Shown piece by piece: positions 1 to 6,558 of a stretch of DNA of 6,969 nt (the first letter of the stretch is position 1; each line of letters starts with the position of its first letter). The DNA is taken from NCBI GenBank assembly GCA_905236835.1, contig CAJOQY010000280.1, positions 1 to 6,969 on the forward strand. The letters are read 5' to 3'. The notes under the pieces were generated by a model. It did no database searches and was not told the DNA's origin. It saw only the letters and a list, made by a program, of their open reading frames with translations. This DNA is from an uncultured Oscillibacter sp. (GTDB lineage: Bacteria > Bacillota > Clostridia > Oscillospirales > Oscillospiraceae). The position numbers were made by a program, and so were the translations under genes.

Positions 1-1
1 C

Positions 2-1012
2 GGGCATCAGGCCGTATTTCTGGATTTGTTTTTCGGATTGGAAACGCTGGCTGATACGTCGGGAAATGCTGACGTGTTATCGGATAAGCCGGAAAATCTG
101 GACGGATTATTCGACGCGCCGGACGGTTTATGCCCATCCGCCGGGATTTCAACGCGGGAGCCGGATTTACAAGCCATCCGGGCAAGCCGGAAAGATCAAA
201 GCCCGTCCATATTTGGCCCCGGCGTTCTGGATTTGTGTCGGCGCGCCGATCTGGTATTTTTAGCTCTGCATGGCCGCGACGGGGAGGACGGACGCGTTCA
301 GGCCGCGTTTGATTTGTTGGGAATCCCATACACAGGCAGCGGCTATCTGGCGTCCGGAATCGCGATGGATAAAATCAAAACAAAATATTTCATGACAGCC
401 GCCGGAATTCCCACGCCGGATTGGAAAAAATTAAATTACAATCCGGATGACGAGCGGGAAATTGAGAGATTATCAAAAGAACTGCCTGTTCCGTGCGTGA
501 TTAAAAATTCAACGGGCGGTTCGTCATTGGGCGTGTTTCTCCCGTCCAATCGGGAGGAATTAAAAGACGCGTTAAAAAAAGTCAGCGCATACGGCGGCGA
601 AATCTTCTGGGAACAGCGGATTTTTGGCCGTGATATTACCGTTGGCATATTGGGGGATCAGGCTCTTCCGGCTGTGGAAATCCTGCCCGCCGGGAAAGAG
701 TTTGATTACGCGGCGAAATATCAGGCGGGCGGCGCGCGCGAAGTATGCCCCGCGCCGATTACGGAGCGGGAACAGCGGGAGGCCGGACGGCTGGCGTTAT
801 TACTGCATCAATCCATTGGCTTACAGGTCTATTCCCGCGCGGATTTTAAATTAGATCAAGACGGCAATTTCTGGTGTCTGGAAGTCAATTCGCTTCCGGG
901 ATTGACCCCGGCGAGTCTGGTTCCGAAAGAAGCGGCGGCCATCGGCATGGATTATCGCGCGTTATGCGAAAAAATTATAAAATATTCCATGCCGATAGAG
1001 AGAAGAGGTTGA
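2..1012 (+). CDS. ddl: D-alanine--D-alanine ligase, 5'-truncated by window edge
   Basis: Cytoplasmic ATP-grasp enzyme joining two D-alanines with ATP to make the dipeptide that MurF adds to the peptidoglycan precursor. The frame is open from base 2 (GHQAVFLD...), which matches the middle of the Ddl N-terminal domain, so the true start lies upstream. A TTG at 26 is in frame but would delete that fold and is not the start. Numbering residues from base 2, I see LALHG with HGRDGEDG (about 87-97), MDK (122-124), K168 before the glycine-rich GGSSLGV loop, E204 in the EQRIFGRDITV strand, the omega-loop KY pair (239-240), R279-x-D281, and E294-x-N296 in LEVNSLPGLTPASL. These match the ATP, Mg and substrate ligands of the family. 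The KY pair fits D-Ala rather than D-lactate ligases of the VanA type. An acidic insert of roughly 50 residues precedes the FGPGVLDLC segment, as in clostridial homologues I recall. It sits 3 bp before murF, so the two are surely co-transcribed. Confidence 0.95.
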   Translation, partial: GHQAVFLDLFFGLETLADTSGNADVLSDKPENLDGLFDAPDGLCPSAGISTREPDLQAIRASRKDQSPSIFGPGVLDLCRRADLVFLALHGRDGEDGRVQAAFDLLGIPYTGSGYLASGIAMDKIKTKYFMTAAGIPTPDWKKLNYNPDDEREIERLSKELPVPCVIKNSTGGSSLGVFLPSNREELKDALKKVSAYGGEIFWEQRIFGRDITVGILGDQALPAVEILPAGKEFDYAAKYQAGGAREVCPAPITEREQREAGRLALLLHQSIGLQVYSRADFKLDQDGNFWCLEVNSLPGLTPASLVPKEAAAIGMDYRALCEKIIKYSMPIERRG

Positions 1013-1015
1013 ACC

Positions 1016-2410
1016 ATGCGAAACATGAACGCGGCGGAACTCGCGGCGGCTGTGGACGGCGAATGGCGAAATCCCGGCGATTTGAATTTATATATATCTT
1101 CCGTCTGTACTGATACCCGCCAATTAACGCCGGGATGTCTGTTCATCCCGATCAAAGGCGACAAATATGATGGGCATGATTTTATATCACAGGCGCTGGA
1201 CGCGGGCGCGGCGGGATGTTTCTATTCCCGACAGCCGGAGAATTTCCCGGAGAATTTTCAACCGGATAAATTTTATATTCATGTGGACGATACCCGGCGC
1301 GCGCTCTGTAAACTGGCGGCGTATTATCGAAAAAAATTTCCCATCCCGTTTGTACAGGTCACGGGCAGCGTCGGCAAGACGACGACAAAAGAATTAATCT
1401 CTTCCGTTCTGGAATCGAGACTGCACGTCTGGAAAACGCCGGGAAATTATAACAATGATATAGGCGCGTCGCTGACGCTTCTTGGATTGGAGCCGGAACA
1501 CGAGGCGGCTGTGATTGAAACCGGCATGAATCACGCGGGGGAGATTAGATTTTTAACGAATCTGGTCCGCCCGGATATTGCCGTTATTACGAACATCGGC
1601 GACGCGCATATGGAATATCTGGGCAGCCGGGAAGGGATTTTAAAGGCGAAAAGCGAAATATTTGAGTATTTAAATCCAGATGGCGCCGCGATATTAAACG
1701 GCGACGATGAATTATTAAATACATTAAATTTGCCGTTCCGGACAATTCGCTGCGGCTATTCGGAACGCTGTCAAATCCGTATCCGGGATTTTACGGATTA
1801 CGGCGTCAGGGGAATCGCCTGTATGATTCAGACAGCGCGGGACAGTTATCAAATACAACTTTCATCGCCGGGCGCGTATCTGGCGTGGACGGCGGCGATT
1901 GCCGTCGCTGTCGGCGAGGAATTGAATCTGAATCACGATGAGATTATACAAGGCGCGGCGAATTATACCCCCACGGGATCGCGTATGCGGGTCTGGCGTT
2001 TGAAAGACGGCAGGATTTTGCTGGATGATTGTTATAACGCAAGCCCGCAATCGGTCACGGCGGCGCTGGAAGTTTTATCAAAAACGGAATGCGACAGGCG
2101 CATCGCGGTCTTGGGCGACATGGGCGAACTGGGCGGAATCGCGGCGCAGGCGCATTATAACACCGGCGCGCTGACAGCGATGCTGGGCATTGATGACGTG
2201 GTAGCCATCGGACAGCGCGCGGCGGGGATCGCTGAGGGCGCGATTGACAGCGGCGGCGACGCGGCGCATTTTGACGCGATTCCGGACGCGTTGGATGATT
2301 TAATCAAAAGATTTGAACCGGGAAGCGCGATGCTGGTGAAAGCGTCCCACGCGATGAAATTTTATAACATCGTGGACGCGATGAAAAACCAGTTCGGACC
2401 GGCGGAATAA
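1016..2410 (+). CDS. murF: UDP-N-acetylmuramoyl-tripeptide--D-alanyl-D-alanine ligase
   Basis: Last cytoplasmic Mur ligase: it uses ATP to add D-Ala-D-Ala to the UDP-MurNAc-tripeptide. At 464 aa it is full length and shows the three Mur-ligase domains. The N-terminal UDP-binding part has SSVCTDTRQLTPGCLFIPIKG (29-48). The central ATPase has the P-loop TGSVGKTTTKE (116-126), the TPGNYNNDIG strand (141-150), E168 in ETGMN, TNIGDAH (192-198), and K212 in LKAKSEI, the lysine usually carbamylated in this family. The C-terminal domain has LDDCYNASPQS (336-346) and VLGDMGELG (365-373). The motif near the end reads VKASHAMKF where many relatives have KxSRxM. The ATG at 1016 follows AGAAGAGG (1001-1008) at a 7-nt spacing. 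A second in-frame ATG at 1025 lacks such spacing. The gene starts 3 bp after the ddl stop, and its substrate is the Ddl product, so the pair is a functional unit. Confidence 0.97.
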   Translation: MRNMNAAELAAAVDGEWRNPGDLNLYISSVCTDTRQLTPGCLFIPIKGDKYDGHDFISQALDAGAAGCFYSRQPENFPENFQPDKFYIHVDDTRRALCKLAAYYRKKFPIPFVQVTGSVGKTTTKELISSVLESRLHVWKTPGNYNNDIGASLTLLGLEPEHEAAVIETGMNHAGEIRFLTNLVRPDIAVITNIGDAHMEYLGSREGILKAKSEIFEYLNPDGAAILNGDDELLNTLNLPFRTIRCGYSERCQIRIRDFTDYGVRGIACMIQTARDSYQIQLSSPGAYLAWTAAIAVAVGEELNLNHDEIIQGAANYTPTGSRMRVWRLKDGRILLDDCYNASPQSVTAALEVLSKTECDRRIAVLGDMGELGGIAAQAHYNTGALTAMLGIDDVVAIGQRAAGIAEGAIDSGGDAAHFDAIPDALDDLIKRFEPGSAMLVKASHAMKFYNIVDAMKNQFGPAE

Positions 2411-2436
2411 ATGGATTATAAAAAATAAAAATCGCC

Positions 2437-2465
2437 TTTACGGGCGCGGACGATTGCGGTATGAT
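2437..2465 (+). promoter_or_regulatory. Sigma-A-type promoter immediately before the ABC-F gene
   Basis: TTTACG (2437-2442, four of six matches to TTGACA) and TATGAT (2460-2465, five of six to TATAAT) are separated by exactly 17 bp. A start site 6-7 nt after the -10 box would fall at about 2471-2472, on the ATG itself. No AGGAGG-like sequence lies between murF and this ATG. This is a motif match by eye, not mapped transcription. It would separate the downstream genes from the ddl-murF transcript. Confidence 0.55.
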
Positions 2466-2470
2466 AAAAT

Positions 2471-4420
2471 ATGATTGAGATACAGTGCGGAAATCTGGTA
2501 AAATCATTTCAAGTCGGTGAGACGGTTTTAGACGGCTTGACGTTTCAAGTGGAACGCGGGGAACATATCGGGATTTTAGGCCGCAACGGCGCGGGGAAAT
2601 CGACGCTGTTTAAAATTTTAACGGGCGAACTGGATTTTGATTCCGGAAATCTGGTGATCGCCCCCGGACAGCGGATCGGATTGATCTCACAGATTCCGGT
2701 TTATCCTCCGGAATACACGGTGGAGGATGTATTAAAATCCGCGTTTGAACGACTGCGCAAACTCGCCGCTGAATTGGAAGATTTAAATATCAGAATGGAA
2801 GCCGGCGAATTTGACCGCGAAATCTCGCGGCGTTATGATATATTGTCAGAGCGGTTTCAACAGTTCGGCGGCTGGGATATTGATATTGCCGTAAATAAAA
2901 TCGCGAATGGATTGTCTATCACGGACGCGCGGAGAAAACAATTATTTTCGAGTTTATCCGGGGGGGAAAAAACGCGCGTCAATCTGGGGCGTTTGATTCT
3001 GGAAGATACGGATATTTTATTATTAGACGAACCGACAAATCATTTGGATTTACAGGCTGTGGAATGGCTGGAAAATTATACCCGGAATTTTCACGGGACT
3101 GTTTTGATTATTTCACATGACAGATATTTTTTAGATCGTACTGTCAGCCGCGTGATTGAACTGGAAAACGGCAAGGCGGAATTTTACAACGGCAATTACA
3201 GCTTTTACGCCGTGGAGAAAGAGCGGCGTTATCAGGAGCGGTTAAAACGCTATCAGAAAGAACAGGATGAAATTAATAGATTAACGGAAACGGCGCGGAA
3301 AATGCACGAGCATAACACGGAATTGTTGCACAAACGCGCCTTTTCGATAGAAAAACGCGTTGAGCGAATGCGCGCGACGGAAAAGCCGGTGAAATCCCGT
3401 CAGTTAAACGCGCAATTTCACGGGGTTGATTTTTTCGGCGATGAAATGTTGTCTCTGCGGGGCTTGTCAAAATCTTATGAAACGAAAAATTTGTTGATAG
3501 ATTTAGATTTAAAAATCACGGGCGGGGAACGGATTGGATTAATTGGCGAAAACGGCGCGGGGAAATCGACGCTGTTAAAAATCATCATGGGCGAGGAATA
3601 TCCGGACGCCGGACGGGTCCGGATATGGCCGCAGACCCGGATCGCCTATCTGCCGCAGATGATGGAATTTGAGCATCCGGATTGGAATCTTGTGGATAAT
3701 TTAATATCCGTCAAGCGCAATCTGTCGGCGACTTCCGCGCGCAATAGATTGGCTTTATATGATTTCACGGGGGAGGATGTATTGAAACCCGTCAGCGTGT
3801 TATCCGGCGGCGAACAGAGCAGATTAAGATTATGTATGCTGATGGATAATGAGATTAATTTATTAATTCTCGACGAGCCAACGAATCATTTGGATATAGC
3901 GTCCCGCGAATGGATTGAAAACGCGATAGAATCTTATGACGGCGCGTTGTTGTTCGTCAGCCATGATAGATATTTTATTAATCGTTTCGCCACGCGGATT
4001 TGGGAATTATCAAACGGTCAAATCACGGATTATCCCATGGGATTTACGCAATATCGGGAATTGAAATCACGTCAGACGCGGGAAATTATATCTGACAAAG
4101 CGAATAAAACCGGTAAAACGGCGGCGAACGCGGCGGCGGGTATAAAGTCGAATATGAACGCGAAAACGGCGAAAAAAGCGCGTCCGGAGAATAAACGCCA
4201 GCCGTCCGCGAAACGGCGTCTGGAACTTTGCGAACGCGAAATCGCGAAATTGGAAACGCGTATCAAAGAATTAGATGATTTTATCGAACAAAACGCGGCG
4301 GATTATGAGAATTATCAGAAAACGCGGGATTTTATATCGCAAAGGGACGCGGCGCAATCGGAATTGGATATTTTATATCAAGATTGGGAAACGCTTAGTG
4401 AGGAAGTCGGGGAAGCGTGA
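2471..4420 (+). CDS. ABC-F family ATPase (two ABC domains, YdiF/Uup-like layout)
   Basis: Soluble ABC protein with no membrane segment. ABC-F proteins bind the ribosomal E site and act on stalled or antibiotic-bound ribosomes, or tune translation. Domain 1 has Walker A GRNGAGKST (37-45), signature LSGGEKTR (162-169), Walker B with LLLDEPTNHLD (183-193, catalytic E187) and SHDRYF. Domain 2 has GENGAGKST (359-367), LSGGEQSR (444-451), LDEPTNHLD (467-475, E469) and SHDRYF. The charged helical linker that reaches towards the P-site tRNA in this family spans about 244-325. After about 540 comes a Lys/Ala-rich linker and then a Glu/Lys-rich predicted coiled coil (580-645), as in YdiF- and Uup-type members. 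Both ATP sites look intact. The start is fixed: an in-frame TAA lies at 2465-2467 and no other ATG is near. Sequence alone does not tell whether it is a housekeeping factor or confers resistance; its translation-gene neighbours favour housekeeping. Confidence 0.93.
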   Translation: MIEIQCGNLVKSFQVGETVLDGLTFQVERGEHIGILGRNGAGKSTLFKILTGELDFDSGNLVIAPGQRIGLISQIPVYPPEYTVEDVLKSAFERLRKLAAELEDLNIRMEAGEFDREISRRYDILSERFQQFGGWDIDIAVNKIANGLSITDARRKQLFSSLSGGEKTRVNLGRLILEDTDILLLDEPTNHLDLQAVEWLENYTRNFHGTVLIISHDRYFLDRTVSRVIELENGKAEFYNGNYSFYAVEKERRYQERLKRYQKEQDEINRLTETARKMHEHNTELLHKRAFSIEKRVERMRATEKPVKSRQLNAQFHGVDFFGDEMLSLRGLSKSYETKNLLIDLDLKITGGERIGLIGENGAGKSTLLKIIMGEEYPDAGRVRIWPQTRIAYLPQMMEFEHPDWNLVDNLISVKRNLSATSARNRLALYDFTGEDVLKPVSVLSGGEQSRLRLCMLMDNEINLLILDEPTNHLDIASREWIENAIESYDGALLFVSHDRYFINRFATRIWELSNGQITDYPMGFTQYRELKSRQTREIISDKANKTGKTAANAAAGIKSNMNAKTAKKARPENKRQPSAKRRLELCEREIAKLETRIKELDDFIEQNAADYENYQKTRDFISQRDAAQSELDILYQDWETLSEEVGEA

Positions 4421-4452
4421 TGAAATCGTGAGGAAATTGGGAAAGCGTAATG
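4398..4452 (+). repeat. Imperfect direct repeat across the ABC-F stop and next start
   Basis: Two 25-nt copies, 4398-4422 and 4428-4452, lie 30 nt apart and match at 21 of 25 positions. All four differences are transitions, with G or C in copy 1 and A or T in copy 2. Each copy begins GTGAGGAA and ends in a stop codon overlapping an ATG: TGATG at 4418-4422 and TAATG at 4448-4452. Because the period is 30, both stops are in the ABC-F frame. The first ATG (4420) opens only a three-codon frame; the second starts the YdcF-like gene. A shorter related stretch (TTGGGAAACGC) also occurs at 4384-4394. Confidence 0.75.
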
Positions 4453-5241
4453 GATGATGAAAATATAAAAATTGTCGGCATGAAAACGGGTGAAAAAATA
4501 TTTTGCGGCGTGATAATATTTTTCACGCTGGCGGGCGTGATATTGCAAGTGATTCCGGGAATGAGATTTTCCGGGCGATTGTGTTTATGTTTGGCGATAG
4601 GCTGTATCGGATGGATATTTCTAAGCCGATGGGCGGAAAATGATAAAAAAGGAAAAATCTGTAAAAAGATAATTTCAGGCTGTCTGGCGGCGGGATTGAT
4701 GTTGTTCGCGATACTGGAAGGCGTGGTGATTCGGAGCGGACATGAGGACTGGTCCGCGCTTCCGGCGGACGCGGTAATCATATTGGGCGCGGGCGTCAAC
4801 GGGGAAACGCCGTCGCTGGTATTACAGAGCCGTTTGGATAAGGCGTGGGAATATATAGAAAATCATGGTGATATTGTAATAATATTATCCGGCGGACAGG
4901 GAGAGGGCGAAAATATCACGGAAGCGGAGGCCATGCGGCGCGTATTGGTATCACGCGGCGCGGATGAGAGTCGGCTATTAATGGAAGAAAATTCCAATTC
5001 GACGAAAGAAAATTTCGCGTTTTCGCGTGATATTTTGATTCAAAATGGATTTGATATAAATACGGCGAGAATCGCGTTTGTGACGAATGATTTTCATGTA
5101 TTTCGGGCGAAAGTTATCGCGCAAAAATTGAAAATTAATAATATTATTGGCATTCCGGCGAAAATCCCATGGCCTTGGTTAAGCGTGAATTATTATATCC
5201 GAGAAGCCTTCGCGCTTGTGAAGGCGATAATATTTGATTAA
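4450..5241 (+). CDS. DUF218/YdcF-like membrane-anchored protein
   Basis: A 263-aa protein of the YdcF/SanA/ElyC superfamily (DUF218). Members often sit in the envelope and some affect cell-wall or lipid-carrier metabolism, but the reaction is not established for most of them, so I assign none. Three hydrophobic segments are visible, at about 17-35, 43-59 and 73-94, followed by a DUF218 domain from about 105. Its conserved features are present: DAVIILGAG (107-115), PSLVLQSRLDKA (121-132), ILSGGQGEGE (145-154), EAEAM (158-162), the NSNSTKEN block (181-188), and VTNDFHVFRA (211-220). The hydrophobic N-terminus makes membrane attachment likely, with the domain probably facing outward. The chosen ATG overlaps a TAA in the preceding repeat and has only a distant GAGGAA or a weak GGGAAAG upstream. 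Met-11 (4480) has no better site. It starts 29 bp after the ABC-F gene and ends 30 bp before prfA, suggesting one transcript. About 21 of its 23 Ala codons are GCG. Confidence 0.85.
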   Translation: MDDENIKIVGMKTGEKIFCGVIIFFTLAGVILQVIPGMRFSGRLCLCLAIGCIGWIFLSRWAENDKKGKICKKIISGCLAAGLMLFAILEGVVIRSGHEDWSALPADAVIILGAGVNGETPSLVLQSRLDKAWEYIENHGDIVIILSGGQGEGENITEAEAMRRVLVSRGADESRLLMEENSNSTKENFAFSRDILIQNGFDINTARIAFVTNDFHVFRAKVIAQKLKINNIIGIPAKIPWPWLSVNYYIREAFALVKAIIFD

Positions 5242-5258
5242 ATTTTTTTGAAATCGAA

Positions 5259-5265
5259 AGAGGGG
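5259..5265 (+). promoter_or_regulatory. Ribosome binding site that fixes the prfA start
   Basis: AGAGGGG lies 6 nt before the ATG at 5272. It lies downstream of the in-frame TTG at 5248, which has only a T-run before it, so the ATG is the better start and the TTG-initiated eight-residue extension should be dropped. Confidence 0.75.
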
Positions 5266-5271
5266 ACGGGC

Positions 5272-6333
5272 ATGGAGGAAAAATTGCGGGCGCTGGAAAC
5301 GCGGTATGAAAGTCTGGAATACAGCCTGTCCGATCCGGGGATTTACAACGCGCCGGAGAGATACAGGGAAATCAACCGGGAGTTGAAAGAGTTAGCGCCG
5401 TTAATAGAGGCGTATCAGGCGTGGAAAGCGGCGGAAAAAACACGACGGGAAACGGAAGAATTACTGTCGGATCCGGATTTGAAAGAGCTGGCGCGGGATG
5501 AATGGGAATCGGCGTGTAAAAAAACGGAAAAATTGTGGGATGAGTTGAGATTTTTATTAATGCCGAAAGATCCGGATGATAATAAAAATGTGATATTGGA
5601 AATCAGGAGCGGCGTCGGCGGGGAGGAAAGCGCGCTGTTCGCGCATTCGTTATATAGAATGTATAATATGTACGCGCAGAAACAGGGTTGGAAATTCGAG
5701 ACGATCAACGCGAATCTGACGGAACTTGGCGGCGTGAAAGAGTGCGGCGTATTGATAGAGGGCGCGGGCGCGTATGCGAGATTAAAATTTGAGAGCGGCG
5801 TGCATCGCGTCCAGCGTGTGCCGGAGACGGAATCGGGCGGGCGTGTGCATACCAGCGCGGCGACGGTGGCGGTCCTGCCGGAAGCGGAAGAAATAGAATT
5901 AGAGATTGATTGTAAAGACTTGAAAATTGACACGTTTCGTTCGTCGGGCGCGGGCGGACAGCATGTGAATAAAACGGAATCGGCGATTAGAATTACGCAT
6001 TTGCCGACGGGGCTTGTTGTCGAGTGTCAGGACGAACGGAGCCAATATAAAAACAGAGATAAAGCGATGAAGGTTTTACGTTCGCGCTTATTGGATATGG
6101 AAAAATCGAAACGCGGCGCGGCGGAAGCGGCGGAGAGAAAGAATCAGGTCGGGAGCGGGGATAGATCCGAACGGATACGGACGTATAATTTCCCGCAAGG
6201 ACGCGTGACGGATCACAGGATTGGATTGACGCTGTATCAAATCGACGCGGTCATGGACGGCAATCTGGACGAGTTGATCGACGCGCTGATGACGGCGGAC
6301 CGCGCGGCGCGTCTGGCGGATGAGATAAAATAA
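5272..6333 (+). CDS. prfA: Peptide chain release factor 1 (RF1)
   Basis: Recognises UAA and UAG in the ribosomal A site and triggers hydrolysis of peptidyl-tRNA. From the ATG at 5272 it is 353 aa, close to the usual RF1 length, and begins MEEKLRALETRYESLE as RF1 proteins do. The N-terminal helical domain is followed by EIRSGVGGEESALFA (about 110-124). The codon-reading tripeptide is PET (184-186), of the RF1 PxT type and not the SPF of RF2, in RVPETESGGRVHTSAAT. The catalytic GGQ is at 228-230 in SSGAGGQHVNKTESA. The C-terminal RTYNFPQGRVTDHR block is intact. The glutamine of GGQ is normally methylated by PrmC, whose gene often follows prfA in Firmicutes but is not found after it here. The gene lies 30 bp after the YdcF-like gene, and its own stop is UAA, a codon it reads. 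Confidence 0.97.
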   Translation: MEEKLRALETRYESLEYSLSDPGIYNAPERYREINRELKELAPLIEAYQAWKAAEKTRRETEELLSDPDLKELARDEWESACKKTEKLWDELRFLLMPKDPDDNKNVILEIRSGVGGEESALFAHSLYRMYNMYAQKQGWKFETINANLTELGGVKECGVLIEGAGAYARLKFESGVHRVQRVPETESGGRVHTSAATVAVLPEAEEIELEIDCKDLKIDTFRSSGAGGQHVNKTESAIRITHLPTGLVVECQDERSQYKNRDKAMKVLRSRLLDMEKSKRGAAEAAERKNQVGSGDRSERIRTYNFPQGRVTDHRIGLTLYQIDAVMDGNLDELIDALMTADRAARLADEIK

Positions 6334-6348
6334 TATATAAAATAATAA

Positions 6349-6425
6349 AACGGATTTGTTATAAAATTGTTATCAGGCTGTTATAAAACTGTTATCAAAC
6401 TGTTATGAATTATTCATGATCCGTT
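6349..6425. repeat. 7-bp inverted pair enclosing the 11-bp array
   Basis: AACGGAT (6349-6355) and ATCCGTT (6419-6425) are exact reverse complements. The left arm abuts the first repeat unit. A 7-bp match within such a span can arise by chance, and the 63-nt interior makes a simple terminator unlikely. Confidence 0.35.
6356..6410 (+). repeat. Five tandem 11-bp repeats with invariant TGTTAT core
   Basis: Units start at 6356, 6367, 6378, 6389 and 6400: TTGTTATAAAA, TTGTTATCAGG, CTGTTATAAAA, CTGTTATCAAA, CTGTTATGAAT. TGTTAT is identical in all five. Units 1 and 3 share the tail AAAA and units 2 and 4 share CA(A/G)(A/G), which suggests an 11-bp unit later doubled as a 22-bp unit. The 11-bp period puts every core on nearly the same face of the helix. 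Function unknown: a regulator binding array, bent DNA or a slippage product are all possible. Confidence 0.85.
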
Positions 6426-6449
6426 CAAAATTGAATCTCGATTCGCGTT

Positions 6450-6455
6450 TATAAT
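6450..6455 (+). promoter_or_regulatory. Possible -10 box for tsaC
   Basis: A perfect TATAAT, but no good -35 box sits 16-18 bp upstream; the best, TTCAAA at 6424-6429, is 20 bp away. The dyad GAATCTCGATTC (6433-6444) lies in the spacer and could be an operator. In DNA this AT-rich, a perfect hexamer may be accidental. Confidence 0.25.
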
Positions 6456-6481
6456 AATAACAATAAATCGCGTCATGATTT

Positions 6482-6495
6482 TATGATATATCATA
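6482..6495. repeat. 14-bp perfect palindrome
   Basis: TATGATATATCATA is its own reverse complement. It lies 74 bp before the tsaC start and could bind a dimeric regulator, with tsaC the nearest target. It could also be chance in AT-rich DNA. It contains a TATGAT and a TATCAT, both -10-like, without a matching -35 box. Confidence 0.5.
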
Positions 6496-6551
6496 TTGCC
6501 TGTCGAAAGGATAGAAATAAAATAAATAAAAAGCGGCGGGCGATTACGCGC

Positions 6552-6558
6552 GGAGAGG
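6552..6558 (+). promoter_or_regulatory. Ribosome binding site of tsaC
   Basis: GGAGAGG lies 11 nt before the ATG at 6570, a somewhat long but workable spacing. An in-frame TAA at 6567-6569 touches the ATG, so no longer N-terminus is possible. Confidence 0.65.

Noticed and set aside
26..1012. Complete ddl starting at the TTG at 26
   Set aside because: The frame is open to the window edge and residues before the TTG match the Ddl N-terminal domain, so the gene is cut by the window.
2421..2446. Possible minus-strand terminator (CGCC/GGCG stem followed by T-rich run on the reverse strand)
   Set aside because: The stem has only 4 bp with a 6-nt loop and there is no minus-strand gene to terminate; the bases overlap the -35 region.
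4395..4799. 134-codon open frame on the minus strand
   Set aside because: It overlaps the 3' end of the ABC-F gene and the YdcF-like gene, shows no recognisable domain, and is explained by their codon bias.
5248..5271. TTG start for prfA giving eight extra residues
   Set aside because: It lacks a ribosome binding site and RF1 homology begins at the ATG at 5272, which has AGAGGGG at the right distance.
5415..5933. 172-codon open frame on the minus strand
   Set aside because: It lies wholly inside prfA, is Ser-rich with no family motif, and reflects the reverse complement of biased codons.
6356..6410. Repeat array read as DnaA boxes or a replication origin
   Set aside because: TTATCAGGC and TTATCAAAC match TTATCCACA at no more than about six of nine positions, and no replication gene is nearby.
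6416..6454. 12-codon frame MIRSKLNLDSRL
   Set aside because: No ribosome binding site and too short to judge; expected by chance in this gap.
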